DNA of 64,000 nucleotides from Dastarcus helophoroides (taxonomy: Eukaryota; Arthropoda; Insecta; Coleoptera; Bothrideridae). Both the position numbers and the translations under genes were made by a program. The stretch is from assembly GCA_028583605.1 (NCBI GenBank), contig CM053327.1, positions 28,570,626-28,634,625 on the forward strand, in the 5' to 3' direction. Positions 32,340 to 42,958 of the stretch are shown piece after piece. The notes beneath the pieces were generated by a model, which did not search any database, was not told the DNA's origin, and saw nothing but the letters and a program-made list of their open reading frames with translations. How positions within the stretch are numbered: position 1 is the stretch's first letter; each line of letters starts with the position of its first letter.

Positions 32340-32800
32340 TTTAAGAAGTGGACCTCTGGAGATGGACGTACTCAGGCAACACGACTTTACTTTCAACCCA
32401 GCGCAGAACATTTTAAGGATTGGAAATGAACAGGTCATCCTGACAACACCAAAGGAAGCAAGAGTGCTTGCCTGCGAAACAGCTGTGGTGCAAGAAAGCA
32501 GTGAGAAGATGATTATAGCTGTGATGGAAGGAGATTTGGGCTGCTGCGTTGGATTAGTGGAACCGACTTATGACATTTCCAAGAATTTACTAGTGGCGAG
32601 GTCCGTGGTTAGAACGTCTCAGAAGGTACCTGTGAGAGTTGCCAACGTATTTTGAAAGCACGTTCAATCAAGAAGGGTAGTACTCTTGTAGACTGTACCA
32701 CAGTAGCCTCAATAAGCTTCTTGGGTGGCAATTGTGCGCCAGTACATGAAACGACGATTGGGCAAGTCATCATTTGGATGCAACGCAGGTGATACATCTC
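32340..32800 (+). pseudogene. Gypsy protease/pol fragment
   Basis: The clean part is the frame 32362-32655, beginning MDVLRQHDFTFNPAQNILRI. This matches the region just after the conserved LLGxD element of gypsy-type retropepsins. After TGA a +1 shift restores a similar-looking frame to about 32765 with KKGSTLVDCTTVASI. The catalytic Asp-Ser/Thr-Gly lies upstream and is absent. Its strand is opposite to the adjacent integrase pieces, so it comes from a different or inverted gypsy copy. Confidence 0.65.
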
Positions 32801-32814
32801 TGATACCACCGTTC

Positions 32815-33010
32815 GACTTCCTCCCTGCAGTTAACCCAATAGAAACGTTTCCGAATCTTCTCCAGGATCTTATTCATCCCTAGATGTCCACCAGAGGTCC
32901 CATTGTGCACCTTCCACATTTTGTTACAATATTGTCGATTTTTTTAGGGTGGGCAATGAGCTTTGTAGAGAGATGATTGCCAACTCTTGCCCCCTCCTAG
33001 CTGCATCAAT
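32815..33010 (-). pseudogene. Gypsy integrase N-terminal zinc-finger fragment
   Basis: Minus-strand translation gives KMWKVHNGTSGGHLGMNK then ILEKIRKRFYWVNC, the H2C2 region that starts gypsy integrase. About 80 bp (32818-32900) is nearly the same as 30885-30960 but differs at several sites. This copy retains the Trp codon that is a stop in the other. Confidence 0.7.
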
Positions 33011-33089
33011 GGTTCCAGATACGCGTAAACTAATATTAATATTGAATTTCCTTTTTATTATATGACAAGTTTAATCCCAATCCTAACTA

Positions 33090-33500
33090 ATACATAAATG
33101 CAGAAGTGTGTTTGTCTACCTGTTTGTCGGCTTATCACGGGTCAATTACCAAAGCAATTTTGATGAAAATTGGTACAAGCGTGGCTTGCAGGATGAGATT
33201 GTTAATAGGGTAAATTTTATCCTGAAAAACTGCAGATACATCCAAACTGATATTATATTTAGAAAAAGTAAATAAATTTTGTCCGTTTATTGTGTAAAAT
33301 AAATGATCTGACAACGGCGATACCGAAATTGAAGGATAGGGCCTTGCGTTAACATTGGAGTTAGAATTCGATAAGGATCTAACAGCGCCACCTAACGAGA
33401 TAGCGTGCTGGTGAGTATATTAGCCGAAGCCCAACGAATTTAAACAAAACATCATCTTGTAGTCTGCACGAACTCTTGAAGACTAGGCAAGCTGATTAAG
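33090..33500 (+). repeat. Dispersed repeat R1
   Basis: ATAAATGCAGAAGTGTGTTT, GATGAAAATTGGTACAAGCG, CAGCGCCACCTAACGAGATA and CAACGAATTTAAACAAAACA, in family order. A second start (ATAAATGAGAAAGTATGTTT) lies at 33533. Confidence 0.68.
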
Positions 33501-33559
33501 TTAATTTTGTTACGTTTCTGCAAACTATAGCTATAAATGAGAAAGTATGTTTGATGGAC

Positions 33560-35070
33560 AGCACCATCCAGCGCTATCTTCAAACAATCTGCTGTGTGGT
33601 TCTTTAAATAAAACCAAAAACAAATTAAAACATTAAAACCGAACAAATTGATCCATAAATGTAACACATTTAAAAACTCTTTAATTTTGACCAACTTTTT
33701 TCTTTTAAGATGTAGTTCCAGAGACGAACTTACAAGTAATTTTTATTTATTTTTTTCCAAATTCTTGAATCCACAGAGGTCTGACTTACCTTATATTTCT
33801 AGTGTTCCCCAACAGGTTTGTCGCGACCGCGACACACTAATTTGTCGCCGAAAGTTCTCCGGTGTGTTCTCAAATCGCCAATATTTTGGATCTCATATGA
33901 CCTCATATTTGAGATCATAAACATTTACAAACTTTATTTTTAGTAATCAAGAATTTTTGAAGATAACCAAGGACCAGTCCGTTCCACCATAATCAAGATT
34001 TGTCATGAGGACGTTTTTTTGATTGTCAAACATTTATCGAGCCTTCATGAAATTATGAGAACCTTTATTTTTGTTCGTCAAAATATTCTTAGACAATTAA
34101 TGCGGGTCGCCTTTTTTTAAACAATACCAAAAGTGTGTCACTTTTGAAAAAGTTGGAATACACTGGTATATTCAAATGAATAAGTTATCAAGAGTTCTTT
34201 GGTTTTCTGTTAGGAAAAAAGCCATCAAAAAAGACGTCATCATATACGAGGGTACTTTGAAAAGTTCGTGTATAAATGAAAACTATTTAATTGCTCGAGA
34301 TATTTTTTTCAGTTTTCAAAGTGGCCCTCTTTTAGGGAAGTCTTGAAGTTCCATTTATATATTTCTTGCCTTACAGTACCTATCAACGAAATTGAAAATG
34401 TTATCCACCAACCCCAATTGCAAAAACCATAAAAAACGCCAAAAACGCCTTCATTTAAAAAAAAACTGGTTAAATTATTGTCTTTTTCAGAGAATATAAC
34501 TGAGTGAATGTTCAAAATATGGCAGCTTCTAAACGATTTGACCCAATTTCAAAAATCAAGCCCCAGTATATAGAGCATCAAAAGTTCTTTTCGATTCCGT
34601 ACATTGGACTCCCATTCCCATCTGAAAAATTTTGGAAGTACATATAGGAGGATGAAATTTAGGTTATGACTGTTATTGTCCTTTTTCACAAATAAAATGG
34701 ACGTTTCAGCATTTTTTTCGACAAGACCTTTGGTACCTATGATACGTTTTCGATGAACCACACTCTTGACAGTATACACATGGGCTGAAAAGTCTTTGGT
34801 CTGACCACAGAGAGATACTGCCACAAAAAAACATCTTTATCCTTGTTTTAGAGTACTAACCTTAACTAGAATACTGTCAAAGTTTCATGACGTTTTATCT
34901 AATAGTTCTCAAGTTATAGGTCTTAAAATGACGTTACCTTTGTTATTTTTGTTTGTAATGGAAAAAAAATTCGAGTTTTGGTAAAGCATTGTTTCCTGAT
35001 GGGAAAAAACAACGTTGATGCAAAGCTATGGCTTGATAAGTGTTACGGCAAATCTACCCCAACATATTCA
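33560..35070. other. No gene; small foldback-family fragment
   Basis: 33950-33992 holds TTTTTGAAGATAACCAAGGA and CCAGTCCGTTCCACCA, the tail of the foldback family. The remainder is AT-rich with no recognisable coding motif. Confidence 0.45.
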
Positions 35071-35079
35071 ACGGTCAAG

Positions 35080-35310
35080 TCAAATCTTATCCCCTGAAAC
35101 CAAGAAAGATTAAAAAACATAACAAGGGTTGCACTAATGCGCCAAGCTATCATCCTCTCACTTTTCAGCAGATGATAGTTTGGCTATCGAAACACGTCAG
35201 AGCAATCATTGTCGTGTTTTTTAATCTTTCTTAGTTTCAGGGGACAAGATTTGTATTTCAATTTTATAAGACAACCAAGGACCAGTCTGTTCCATCAGAA
35301 TTACGGTTGA
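35080..35310. mobile_element. Foldback repeat, near full-length copy
   Basis: TATCCCCTGAAACCAAGAAA, GATTAAAAAACATAACAAGG and CACTAATGCG are followed by a loop, then CAGAGCAATCATTGTCGTGT, TTTTTAATCTTTCTTAGTTT and CAGGGGACAAGATTTGTATT. The two halves are inverted repeats, with a secondary short pair (AGCTATCATC ... GATGATAGTTTGGCT) in the loop. The tail is CCAAGGACCAGTCTGTTCCA. Confidence 0.8.
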
Positions 35311-35329
35311 GATAATGATTAACATTCTT

Positions 35330-35505
35330 CAGAAATTGATATACAAATTTTGTCCCCTGGAATCAATAGTATTTCTCCGAAGAGGATAGTAGCTTCTCTA
35401 TCGAAACGCCATGTAGCAAGTGTTGTGTTTTTTTTATTTCAAGGGACAAGATTTGTATATCAATTTTTGAAGATAACCAAGGACCACTCCGTTCCACAAA
35501 AAAAA
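35330..35505. mobile_element. Foldback repeat, second adjacent copy
   Basis: AATTGATATACAAATTTTGT/CCCC at the left pairs with GGGGACAAGATTTGTATATC/AATT at the right; the tail is CCAAGGACCACTCCGTTCCA. Both outer arms share the same TATATC change, which indicates arm-to-arm conversion or a hairpin intermediate. Confidence 0.78.
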
Positions 35506-36137
35506 TACTCTTCAGTGTTGAATTTCATGTTACCTTGCTCCTAAGGAAGTTTTTAGGATGTTGTGCGAAACGAAGTTCATTGAGATGGTCCAATCTACGA
35601 ATTTTGACGCCAACTAGCCGTTAAAGTCTTTGGAAGTCATATTTAAACTATTTGGGAAAAAAGGTGAAAATATCTGGAAAAAATGACATTTAAAATAAAT
35701 GTTTTGTTAAATTCGTGTCCATTCCACATCTAACAAACTTCGAAGCAAGTGATATCAGGATGAAACACTACCTCGCAAAGAAAATTCATTCAAATAATTC
35801 CACCTTTAGCTGTTTTAAAATAATACTCAAGTGTATAATATTGAGATGTATTCATAATTTTAAATATTATATACAATTGACAATCAATGTAAATATATAT
35901 TTATTTATAATTTATAATAAATCAATATTCAAATACTCTATATACTTTATCTACAAAAACCATAATGCGGACTCACAATCATAGAGCAATTTAGGCCAAA
36001 TTGAAAAGCATGAAAAATTGCCAAAGAAAAAATCGCATTGTCAATTTCTATTTTCTACAAGTTGCGAATGGTCCGCAGAACGTGTACACCTTTGAAGCCA
36101 TTTTCTATCTCAACTTATATACAATATTGCAGCCGAA
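35506..36137. other. No recognised gene
   Basis: Very AT-rich from 35800 to 35980. Lies downstream of the minus-strand exon at 36211-36958; the part nearest that exon may be its 3' UTR. Confidence 0.35.
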
Positions 36138-36143
36138 TTTATT
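36138..36143 (-). promoter_or_regulatory. Polyadenylation signal AATAAA
   Basis: AATAAA on the minus strand about 70 nt after the stop codon of the exon at 36211-36958. Positioned as expected for the end of that transcript. Confidence 0.5.
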
Positions 36144-36210
36144 TACATTATTATTTTGTACAAGTTTTTACAAAGTGACGTGTGATCACGTTTGATTAAA
36201 AAGGCGTATA

Positions 36211-36958
36211 TCACGTTAGCCGCGCCGGCGAAAACGGCCTATGCAAAGGCGGATGGTTGTTGGGACTCGGTGGTGCTATTCTCACGATACCACCGTGTGG
36301 GGGTCCGATGTGGAGGTTAGTCGTGTGCGGCGACGGTGGGGTAACCATACGATTACTGGGAGAAGTCACGTGTATTCGTAGAGGTGTAGTCAATTGAGGC
36401 ATCTGCGGGTGCGAACCTAGCCTTAGAGGTAAAGGGGTTTCAATCTTAACCCCCCCTTCGTTCTGATTCAATCGCAAACTATCCGACATTCGAAGATTCA
36501 TCGGTGGTGAAGGTTGCAAAGAAGTCCTCGATGGCGACTGATCAACGTTAATCTCTTGATTAGTCTGATCGTTATTGGAATCGACATCGATTGGGGATTC
36601 GTTTGAGGTTAACCTCAAATTGATCGCCGTGTTACCATAGTTGGAATTCGCGGTGTCGTCCACCGGAATTTTGCGAAAATCCGGAGGTGATTGTCGGTCT
36701 AATCGAAAATTGTTTGTGTGATTTGTAAATCTGAATTGGGGCGGCATCGGACCGGGGGAATGGGGACCGAAACGAAACGAAGTTATCGGTGTTGGGGAGC
36801 TAGGCCCGAAGCGTATGGGACCTGGGGAGCTTATAGGCGGAGAGTGGGCGCCTAGCGAAATATCCGAATCGCTATCAGACGGCGTCGGACTCAACGGTGG
36901 TTGTCTTGTGTTTCCCCCATGGTGCGCCAATTGGGCCGCCAGTTGTTGTTGCTGCATT
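36211..36958 (-). CDS. Terminal exon of a host gene, Pro/Ser-rich putative regulator
   Basis: An open frame of 248 codons ends at TGA 36213-36211. Upstream on the minus strand is a good splice acceptor (pyrimidine-rich ACATTTGTTTCAG), so the exon probably starts at 36958 with one base of a split codon and the Met at 36957 is internal. The protein is low in hydrophobics and disordered-looking: a Gln run at 2-5, an acidic SDSDSD at 27-32, many SP/TP sites, a consensus SUMO site VKIE at 170-173, and ten hydrophobic-Arg-hydrophobic triplets (e.g. IRF, FRF, LRL, VRI) often followed by Gly-Pro or Ser-Pro. GC content and codon use differ sharply from the AT-rich flanks. These features suit the C-terminus of a transcriptional regulator, but I do not recognise the gene; upstream exons are not identified here. 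Confidence 0.68.
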
Positions 36959-37839
36959 CTGAAACAAATGTGATAATCAGTTGGTGATTTGATTTCAATG
37001 GGAATGGAGGGTGGTCGATGGGGTTATTTAAAAGTAAAAAGGCAGTTCCTTTGGAAAGCAATTATCCCCAGGCCGGATACAGTTGTCAGATTCATCATAT
37101 TAACATAAACGCCGCGTAAGAGGCACTGACAAGGCTAGACGTAAATCCTTAGTAAGGTTTAAAGCCTTGTGTAAGCATTAGCGAGGAATTCTCGGCCATT
37201 ATGAGTGTTTAGCGGACGCCCCGCTGTTAAGGGTGGTCTGTTATTCCCTTAAGTACTTACCCCGTGAATAAATACAAACTTTTATCTCATGCTTGATAAA
37301 ATGTCTTTAACTGAAACGAAACAAAAGCCAAAACACTGAAAATCACAAAAGAAGTACAGTGTAAAAAAATAACTGAATTTCTAATGGCAACGCAATTTTT
37401 AGAATCGTAGAAGTTACCATTATTATTAAAAACTTTTATGACTTGCAATGTCAAATCATATTTAGTCATTCATTAGCAGTAACATGGTCAACATAAGAGC
37501 AGCATGCTTATTTTTCGGTGTGTAGTGGCCCCAGTGACTCGTCGTGATATTTTATAAATGAGGAAGCTCATCGAGAAAACAAGAAATGAATTTTTTTAAA
37601 CCTCAAGCTTAAACTACTTTAAATGAATAATTACTATTCTGTTCTTGATTGTAAGGCATTAAAAAATATAGTATTTCTTTTTTTTTCCATGATATTATTT
37701 AACTCTACTATTTTGTTTAAGTTGAAGGAAACTAGCAAAGATTCTTGAATAAAGATCTTAACTTATTTAAAAAAAACCTAAATAGTTCTACTATAATTTC
37801 GAAATATCAAATTCAATTTAAATCTTTTACTTTTTTTGA
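36959..37839 (-). other. Putative intron upstream of the terminal exon
   Basis: Begins, in minus-strand terms, beyond the acceptor at 36959-36960. Includes a moderately GC-balanced island at 37040-37260 with no coding frame. No donor site can be assigned. Confidence 0.35.
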
Positions 37840-37847
37840 AATGTCGC

Positions 37848-40800
37848 CATGGACGTAGGTAGAATTTTTTTAAGTGGGGGGGCAACAATCATTCTGATGG
37901 GCAAAAACCTTTTAACTAAGCAATATGTATTTCCACTTAAAAACTACACGAACTAAGCAAATGGAATTTCTAAAGTCGCAATTTCGAAAAAGTGGAAATG
38001 TTAAAAAAAAACGATATTTTCAAGTCAGTTTTCATGAAAAAAGCAGTAATTTCCAGAACAAGTCGAATCTAGGTAAAAAAAATTGAAACGTTCAAAAATA
38101 TTTCCGTCGCCATTTTTATTTTATTTAAATTTTGTGATATTCTTGAAATTTCTTTTTCTCAAAATTTCCTAAAAATATTATTTTCAATTTTCTATTAAAA
38201 TTTTGATCTAATTTTGGAAAAATAAATGAATTCTATAAAAAGTCGAAATAGTCAGAAAAAATTCCGTTTTAAATGAAAATGTTAAAAAACAGAAAATTTC
38301 CAATTTTGAAATAAAAGTCAAGATTTGTAGAATGAGATATTTTGAACAAGTTGAAATTACAGACAATCACATTAAAAAACTAATTCAGAAAAAAGATTAA
38401 TTAAAAGAAAAGCATTTCGAAAAAAATCACTATTTTTGAAAAATACGTTGCAAGTTCAAGAAAAAAAATGACCTTTCTGGGAAACAATTCAAATTTTCAA
38501 GAAAGTTTAATTTTAAGCGGCAAATTGAAATGTTAAGAATAAAAGCAGTAATTTCGAAAAAAGGATTTCGAAAAATAAATTTGGAACAGTCGGAATTTTT
38601 AATAAACCTTATTAAAAATTAAACCTAACCTATTTCAAAAGTTCGAAAAATGTCCAAAATTCCAAAAAAATCAAAATTTTTAAAGGTCTATCTAATTCTG
38701 CGAATAGGCTCAATTTTTAGAAAAAGTCAAATATTGAGAAAAAAAAGTTGCAATTTCCAAAAACATCATTCTCAAAATTTACCATTCAATAAAGACCTTG
38801 AATTTACAAAAAATTTTTTTCTTGAAATCCCCGATAATGTTTTCTCAACATTTTGAAACAAATAAATGATTTTTGAAACAAAAGTTCAAAAAGGAGACTT
38901 TTGAAAATAAAATCGAAATTTCGAAAAGAACAAATTTCAAGGAAAAGCCAAAATTTTGAGAAAAAAGGTTAATTAACCAAGAAAAAAGCGAAATTTCTAG
39001 AAATATTAAATAGCGGATATTGAGATAAAAATAAAAATTTCGTGAAAAGGACAAACTTTAAGAAACCAGTCAAAATTTCTAAAATATCAGATTCTAAGAG
39101 ACCGAAATTTTTAGAAAAAGCTAAATGGTAGATCGAAATTTGGAAATTTCCAGAAAACCTCGAAATAGACAAAAAATTCAAAATTTTCCAGAGAAAGTCA
39201 AATTAAAAAAAAAGTGGCCATTTTAAAAATGGACAAATAATTCAAAATTTTCCAGAGAAAGTCAAATTAAAAAAAAGTAAAGATTTTGAAAAAGTAATTA
39301 AAACTTCGAGAAAAAGACAAAATTAGAAGAAAATTATCAAAATTTTGAGAAAAAGCGTTTAATATTAGCAAAAATTTAAAATTTGCCAGAAAGAGTCAAA
39401 TTTTATTGAAATCTAAAAAAAGCAAAATTTTGAGTAAAAAAAATCGAAATTTTTATAAACAAAATCAAAATTTATTGCATAATTGTTTATTTTGTCTTGA
39501 CTGCTCCAGTCAGAGAAAGACAGGCGCCCTACCATGCCTCAACGTGGCGCTAAAAATTGTCCAATATCTTGATACATGTCAAAATTTTAACAAAGAAGTT
39601 GCAATTTCCAGAAATTTGGATTAAAAAGAGAGTTGAAATTTACAAAAAAAGCTTTTTCGTAATTTTTGTTCTTTTATAAAAATTAAAAATTTCTAAAAAA
39701 ACCAATTTTGAACAACAAAAAAAAATCGAAATTTTAAGAAAGCAAGATCAAAATTTCTTGCATAATTGTTTATTTTCTCTTGATTGCTCAAGTCAGAGAA
39801 AGACAGGCGCCCTACCATACCTCAACGTGGCGCTAAAAATTGTCCAATATCTTGATACACGTCAAAATTTTAACAAAGAAGATGTAATTTCCAGAAATTT
39901 GGATTAAAAAGAGAGTTGAAATTTACAAAAAAAGCTTTTTCGTAATTTTTGTCCTCTTATAAAAATTAAAAATTTCTAAAAAAACCAAATTTTGAGCAAA
40001 AAAAATCGAAATTTTAAGAAAACAAGATCAACATTTCTTGCATAATTGTTTATTTTCTCTTGACTGCTCAAGTCAGAGAAAAACAGGCGCCCTACTTTGC
40101 CTCAACATGGCGCCAAAAACTGTCCAATCTTGATACACATCAAAATTTTGACAAACAAGTTTCAATTTCCAGAAATTTGGATTAAAAACAGAGTTGAAAT
40201 TTACAAAAAAAGCTTTTTCGTAATTTTTGTCCTTTTATAAAAATTAAAAATTTCTAAAAAAAACCAAATTTTGAGCAAAAAAAATCGAAATTTTAAGAAA
40301 GCAAGATCAAAATTTCTTGCACAATTGTTTATTTTCTCTTGACTGCTCAAGTCAGAGAAAGACAGGCGCCCTATTTTGCCTCAACGTGGCGCCAAAAACT
40401 GTCCAATCTTTTGATACACATCAAAATTTTGACAAACAAGTTTCAATTTCCAGAAATTTGGATTAAAAAGAGAGTTGAAATTTACAAAAAAAGCTTTTTC
40501 GTAGTTTTTGTCCTTTTTTATAAAAATTAAAAATTACTAAAAAAACCAAATTTTGGGCAAAAAAAATCGAAATTTTAAGAAAACAAGATCAACATATCTT
40601 GCATAATTGTTTATTTTCTCTTGACTGCTCGAGTCAGAGAAAGATAGGCGCCCCACTTTACCTCAACATGGCGCCAAAAACTGTCCAATCTCTTGATACA
40701 CGTCAAAATTTTGACAAACAAGTTGCAATTTCCAGAAATTTGGATTAAAAGGGGAGTTGAAATTTACAAAAAAAGTTTTTTCGTAATTTTTGTCCTTTTA

Positions 40801-41257
40801 TAAAAATTTAAAATTTTCAAACTATACTTTTTTATCAGAATACCGATCAGATTTCGAGGAAAAGGCAAATTTTAATGAACAAGCTGAAATTGCAAAATTT
40901 AAAAGAAATATTCAGAAAAAGTCGAATTTCGAGAACGAAATTGACGAAATTTCAGAAAAAGAAATGACGAACTTTTAAATAAAAATTGGAAATTTTGACA
41001 AATTCATGTTTGATAAACGTAGTCGAATAAATAATTGCCAAATTGCCAAGTAACAGACAAATGTTATAAAAAATAGGAAATTTGAAAAAAAAGTCGAAAT
41101 TTCGAAAAAATATTTCCTCAAGGAAAGAATGAATTTTAAATAAGAAAAGAAATTTGTTGAAAAAAGTCCACTACTTAAATACATATGAATTTTCGGTTTG
41201 ATGTATGAACCAAAGGGGGGTAAATGCCCCATTCTGCCCTATCTAGTTACGCCTATG
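37848..41257. mobile_element. Non-autonomous hAT-type element carrying a satellite
   Basis: The left end CATGGACGTAGGTAG at 37848 and the inverted right end (CTAGTTACGCCTATG, ending 41257) match at 11 of 15 bases. Both are followed inward by G-runs (GTGGGGGGGCA; reverse of TGCCCC...). The exact 8-bp duplication AATGTCGC flanks it at 37840-37847 and 41258-41265. The interior is A-rich GTCGAAATTT low-complexity DNA with a 281-bp tandem satellite at its centre. No transposase. Confidence 0.82.
39476..40885. repeat. 281-bp satellite, five copies, with GC-richer core
   Basis: TGCATAATTGTTTATTTT begins copies at 39476, 39759, 40039, 40318 and 40600 (spacings 283, 280, 279, 282). Each has a core of about 90 bp that is less AT-rich: TCTTGACTGCTCAAGTCAGA, GACAGGCGCCCTAC and CTCAACGTGGCGC. 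TGACT...AGTCA in the core forms a hairpin. The copies differ by a few per cent by eye. Confidence 0.9.
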
Positions 41258-41265
41258 AATGTCGC

Positions 41266-42700
41266 TTAGCACTTCAAAGGATCCAAAATAAATCAAAATG
41301 TTCAGACTTTTTTTATAAATTTGGTTTTGTGAAATTTGAACTTGATTTATAAAATTCATAAATAAAATTTGTATTTTTTTATGGTTCGAATTCAAACTCA
41401 AAAATTTAGGCTTTTTTTAGAACTGATTATTTTATTTTCTCGGAATTTTTTAATCTTTACTTCAATCCAAAAATTCAAAATAAGTTATGAATTAAATAGA
41501 CATTGTAAACTTATTATTAATAAATTGAGTCTATTTTTAGATTTTTTGCACAAAAACGTTCAAATTTTATTCAAAATCTTGATTTGGTTCTAAAAATTTT
41601 GAATTAAAACTTAAAAAATGTACACTGATTATGAACTTATTAAAATCTCGAAATGAACGTAGAAGTTTTGAACCAATAAGTTTAAAACTGAATTGAAAAT
41701 TGAGAGAAAAAAAGCGAAATATTCCAAAACAAAATGACACATCAGCTTCTTAGTTCAAATTTTCTTGAAAAACTCAAAATTTTGGAAACAAAGACGAAAT
41801 TTTGAGAAAAAAGTAGTCTAAAGTGGAATCGAGTTTTAGCACAAAAATTCATACAAAGAAGTTGACATTTTCAAATTAAAATCGACATATTGTGGAAAAT
41901 GTTAACCAAAAAAACTGACTTTAAAACGTAAAAAGTCTCAAAAAACTCGATACTTTCAATTAAAACTTAAAAAATGTACACTGATTATGAACTTATTAAA
42001 ATCTGGAAACGAACGTAGAAGTTTTGAACCAATAATTTTAAAACTGAATTGAAAATTGAGAGAGAAAAAGTGAAATATTCCAAAAAAAATGACACATCAG
42101 CTCAGTTCAAATTTTTTTAAAGAAACTTAAAATTTTGGAAACGACGACGAAATTTTGAGAAAAAAGTAATCTAATTTTAAAGTGGAATAGTTTTAGCACA
42201 AAAACTCATACAAAGAAGTTGATACTTTTAAATTAAAATCGACATATTGTGGAAAATGTTAGCTAAAAAACTGACTTTAAAACTCAAAAAATCTCAAAAA
42301 ACTCGATACTTTCATAAGGAAAAAACGAAATTTAAAAAAAAGGAAATATCTATCAACGTTTAAATTAGGAATTCCAAGTTTACTCGCAAAATGTTGTAAT
42401 TAGATCGAAAATTTCGAATATTTGTTTTCTCGAAACTTATGTAGAAAAATGTTAAAACTCCAAATTTTTTCAGACTTCAGCAGAAATTTTGAGAAAATAG
42501 TGGAACTTTTGGTTTTAACGTAGACATTTTAGGAGTAACAATTTGAAACGTAAACGAAAAAGTTTATGCAAATAGTCGAAATTTCCAAAGAAAGGCGAGC
42601 ATTGCAGAAAAACAAGTTTTAAAAAATAAGGTCAAAATTTCAAATCTTAACTTGAGATTTCGAAAAAATAATCTTGATATTGAGGGAAAAAATATAAAAA
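41266..42700. repeat. A-rich low-complexity DNA with a 357-bp tandem duplication
   Basis: AATTAAAACTTAAAAAATGT starts copies at 41602 and 41959, each about 357 bp, the second ending near 42315. Copies share CACATCAGCT, GACATATTGTGGAAAATGTT and CTCAAAAAACTCGATACTTT. Lies just outside the hAT element at 37848-41257. Confidence 0.75.
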
Positions 42701-42867
42701 AAGGCAAAATTTGACTCATTTAAAATTGTATGCGAGTAACCTAGACTGCAAATTCCTGCAGCCCTCCAGGCGTGTATCAGAGGTTGCTGAAGTACCAACA
42801 GCTGAAACAATGGCACCTCGAGAAGCGGTTGCTCTCTAGGAAAGTTCCCAGAAGGCAAGGATTCTAA

Positions 42868-42955
42868 TGCACAGACCAATAGTTTTGAATATTTAGTAGA
42901 TTCAAAGTTTCCAAACTTCGAATCTAATAAAAGTTAAAACCTATTGGTCTGTGCA
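42868..42955. mobile_element. 88-bp palindromic mini-element, TAA flanked
   Basis: TGCACAGACCAATAGTTTTG at 42868 is mirrored by AAACCTATTGGTCTGTGCA ending at 42955, with inner pairing around TTTCCAAAC. TAA lies on both sides (42865-42867, 42956-42958), the TWA duplication expected of PIF/Harbinger-type MITEs. Three bases can match by chance. Confidence 0.55.
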
Positions 42956-42958
42956 TAA

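Noticed and set aside
39476..40885. CRISPR-like array
   Set aside because: Units are 281-bp head-to-tail satellites without spacers and the context is eukaryotic.
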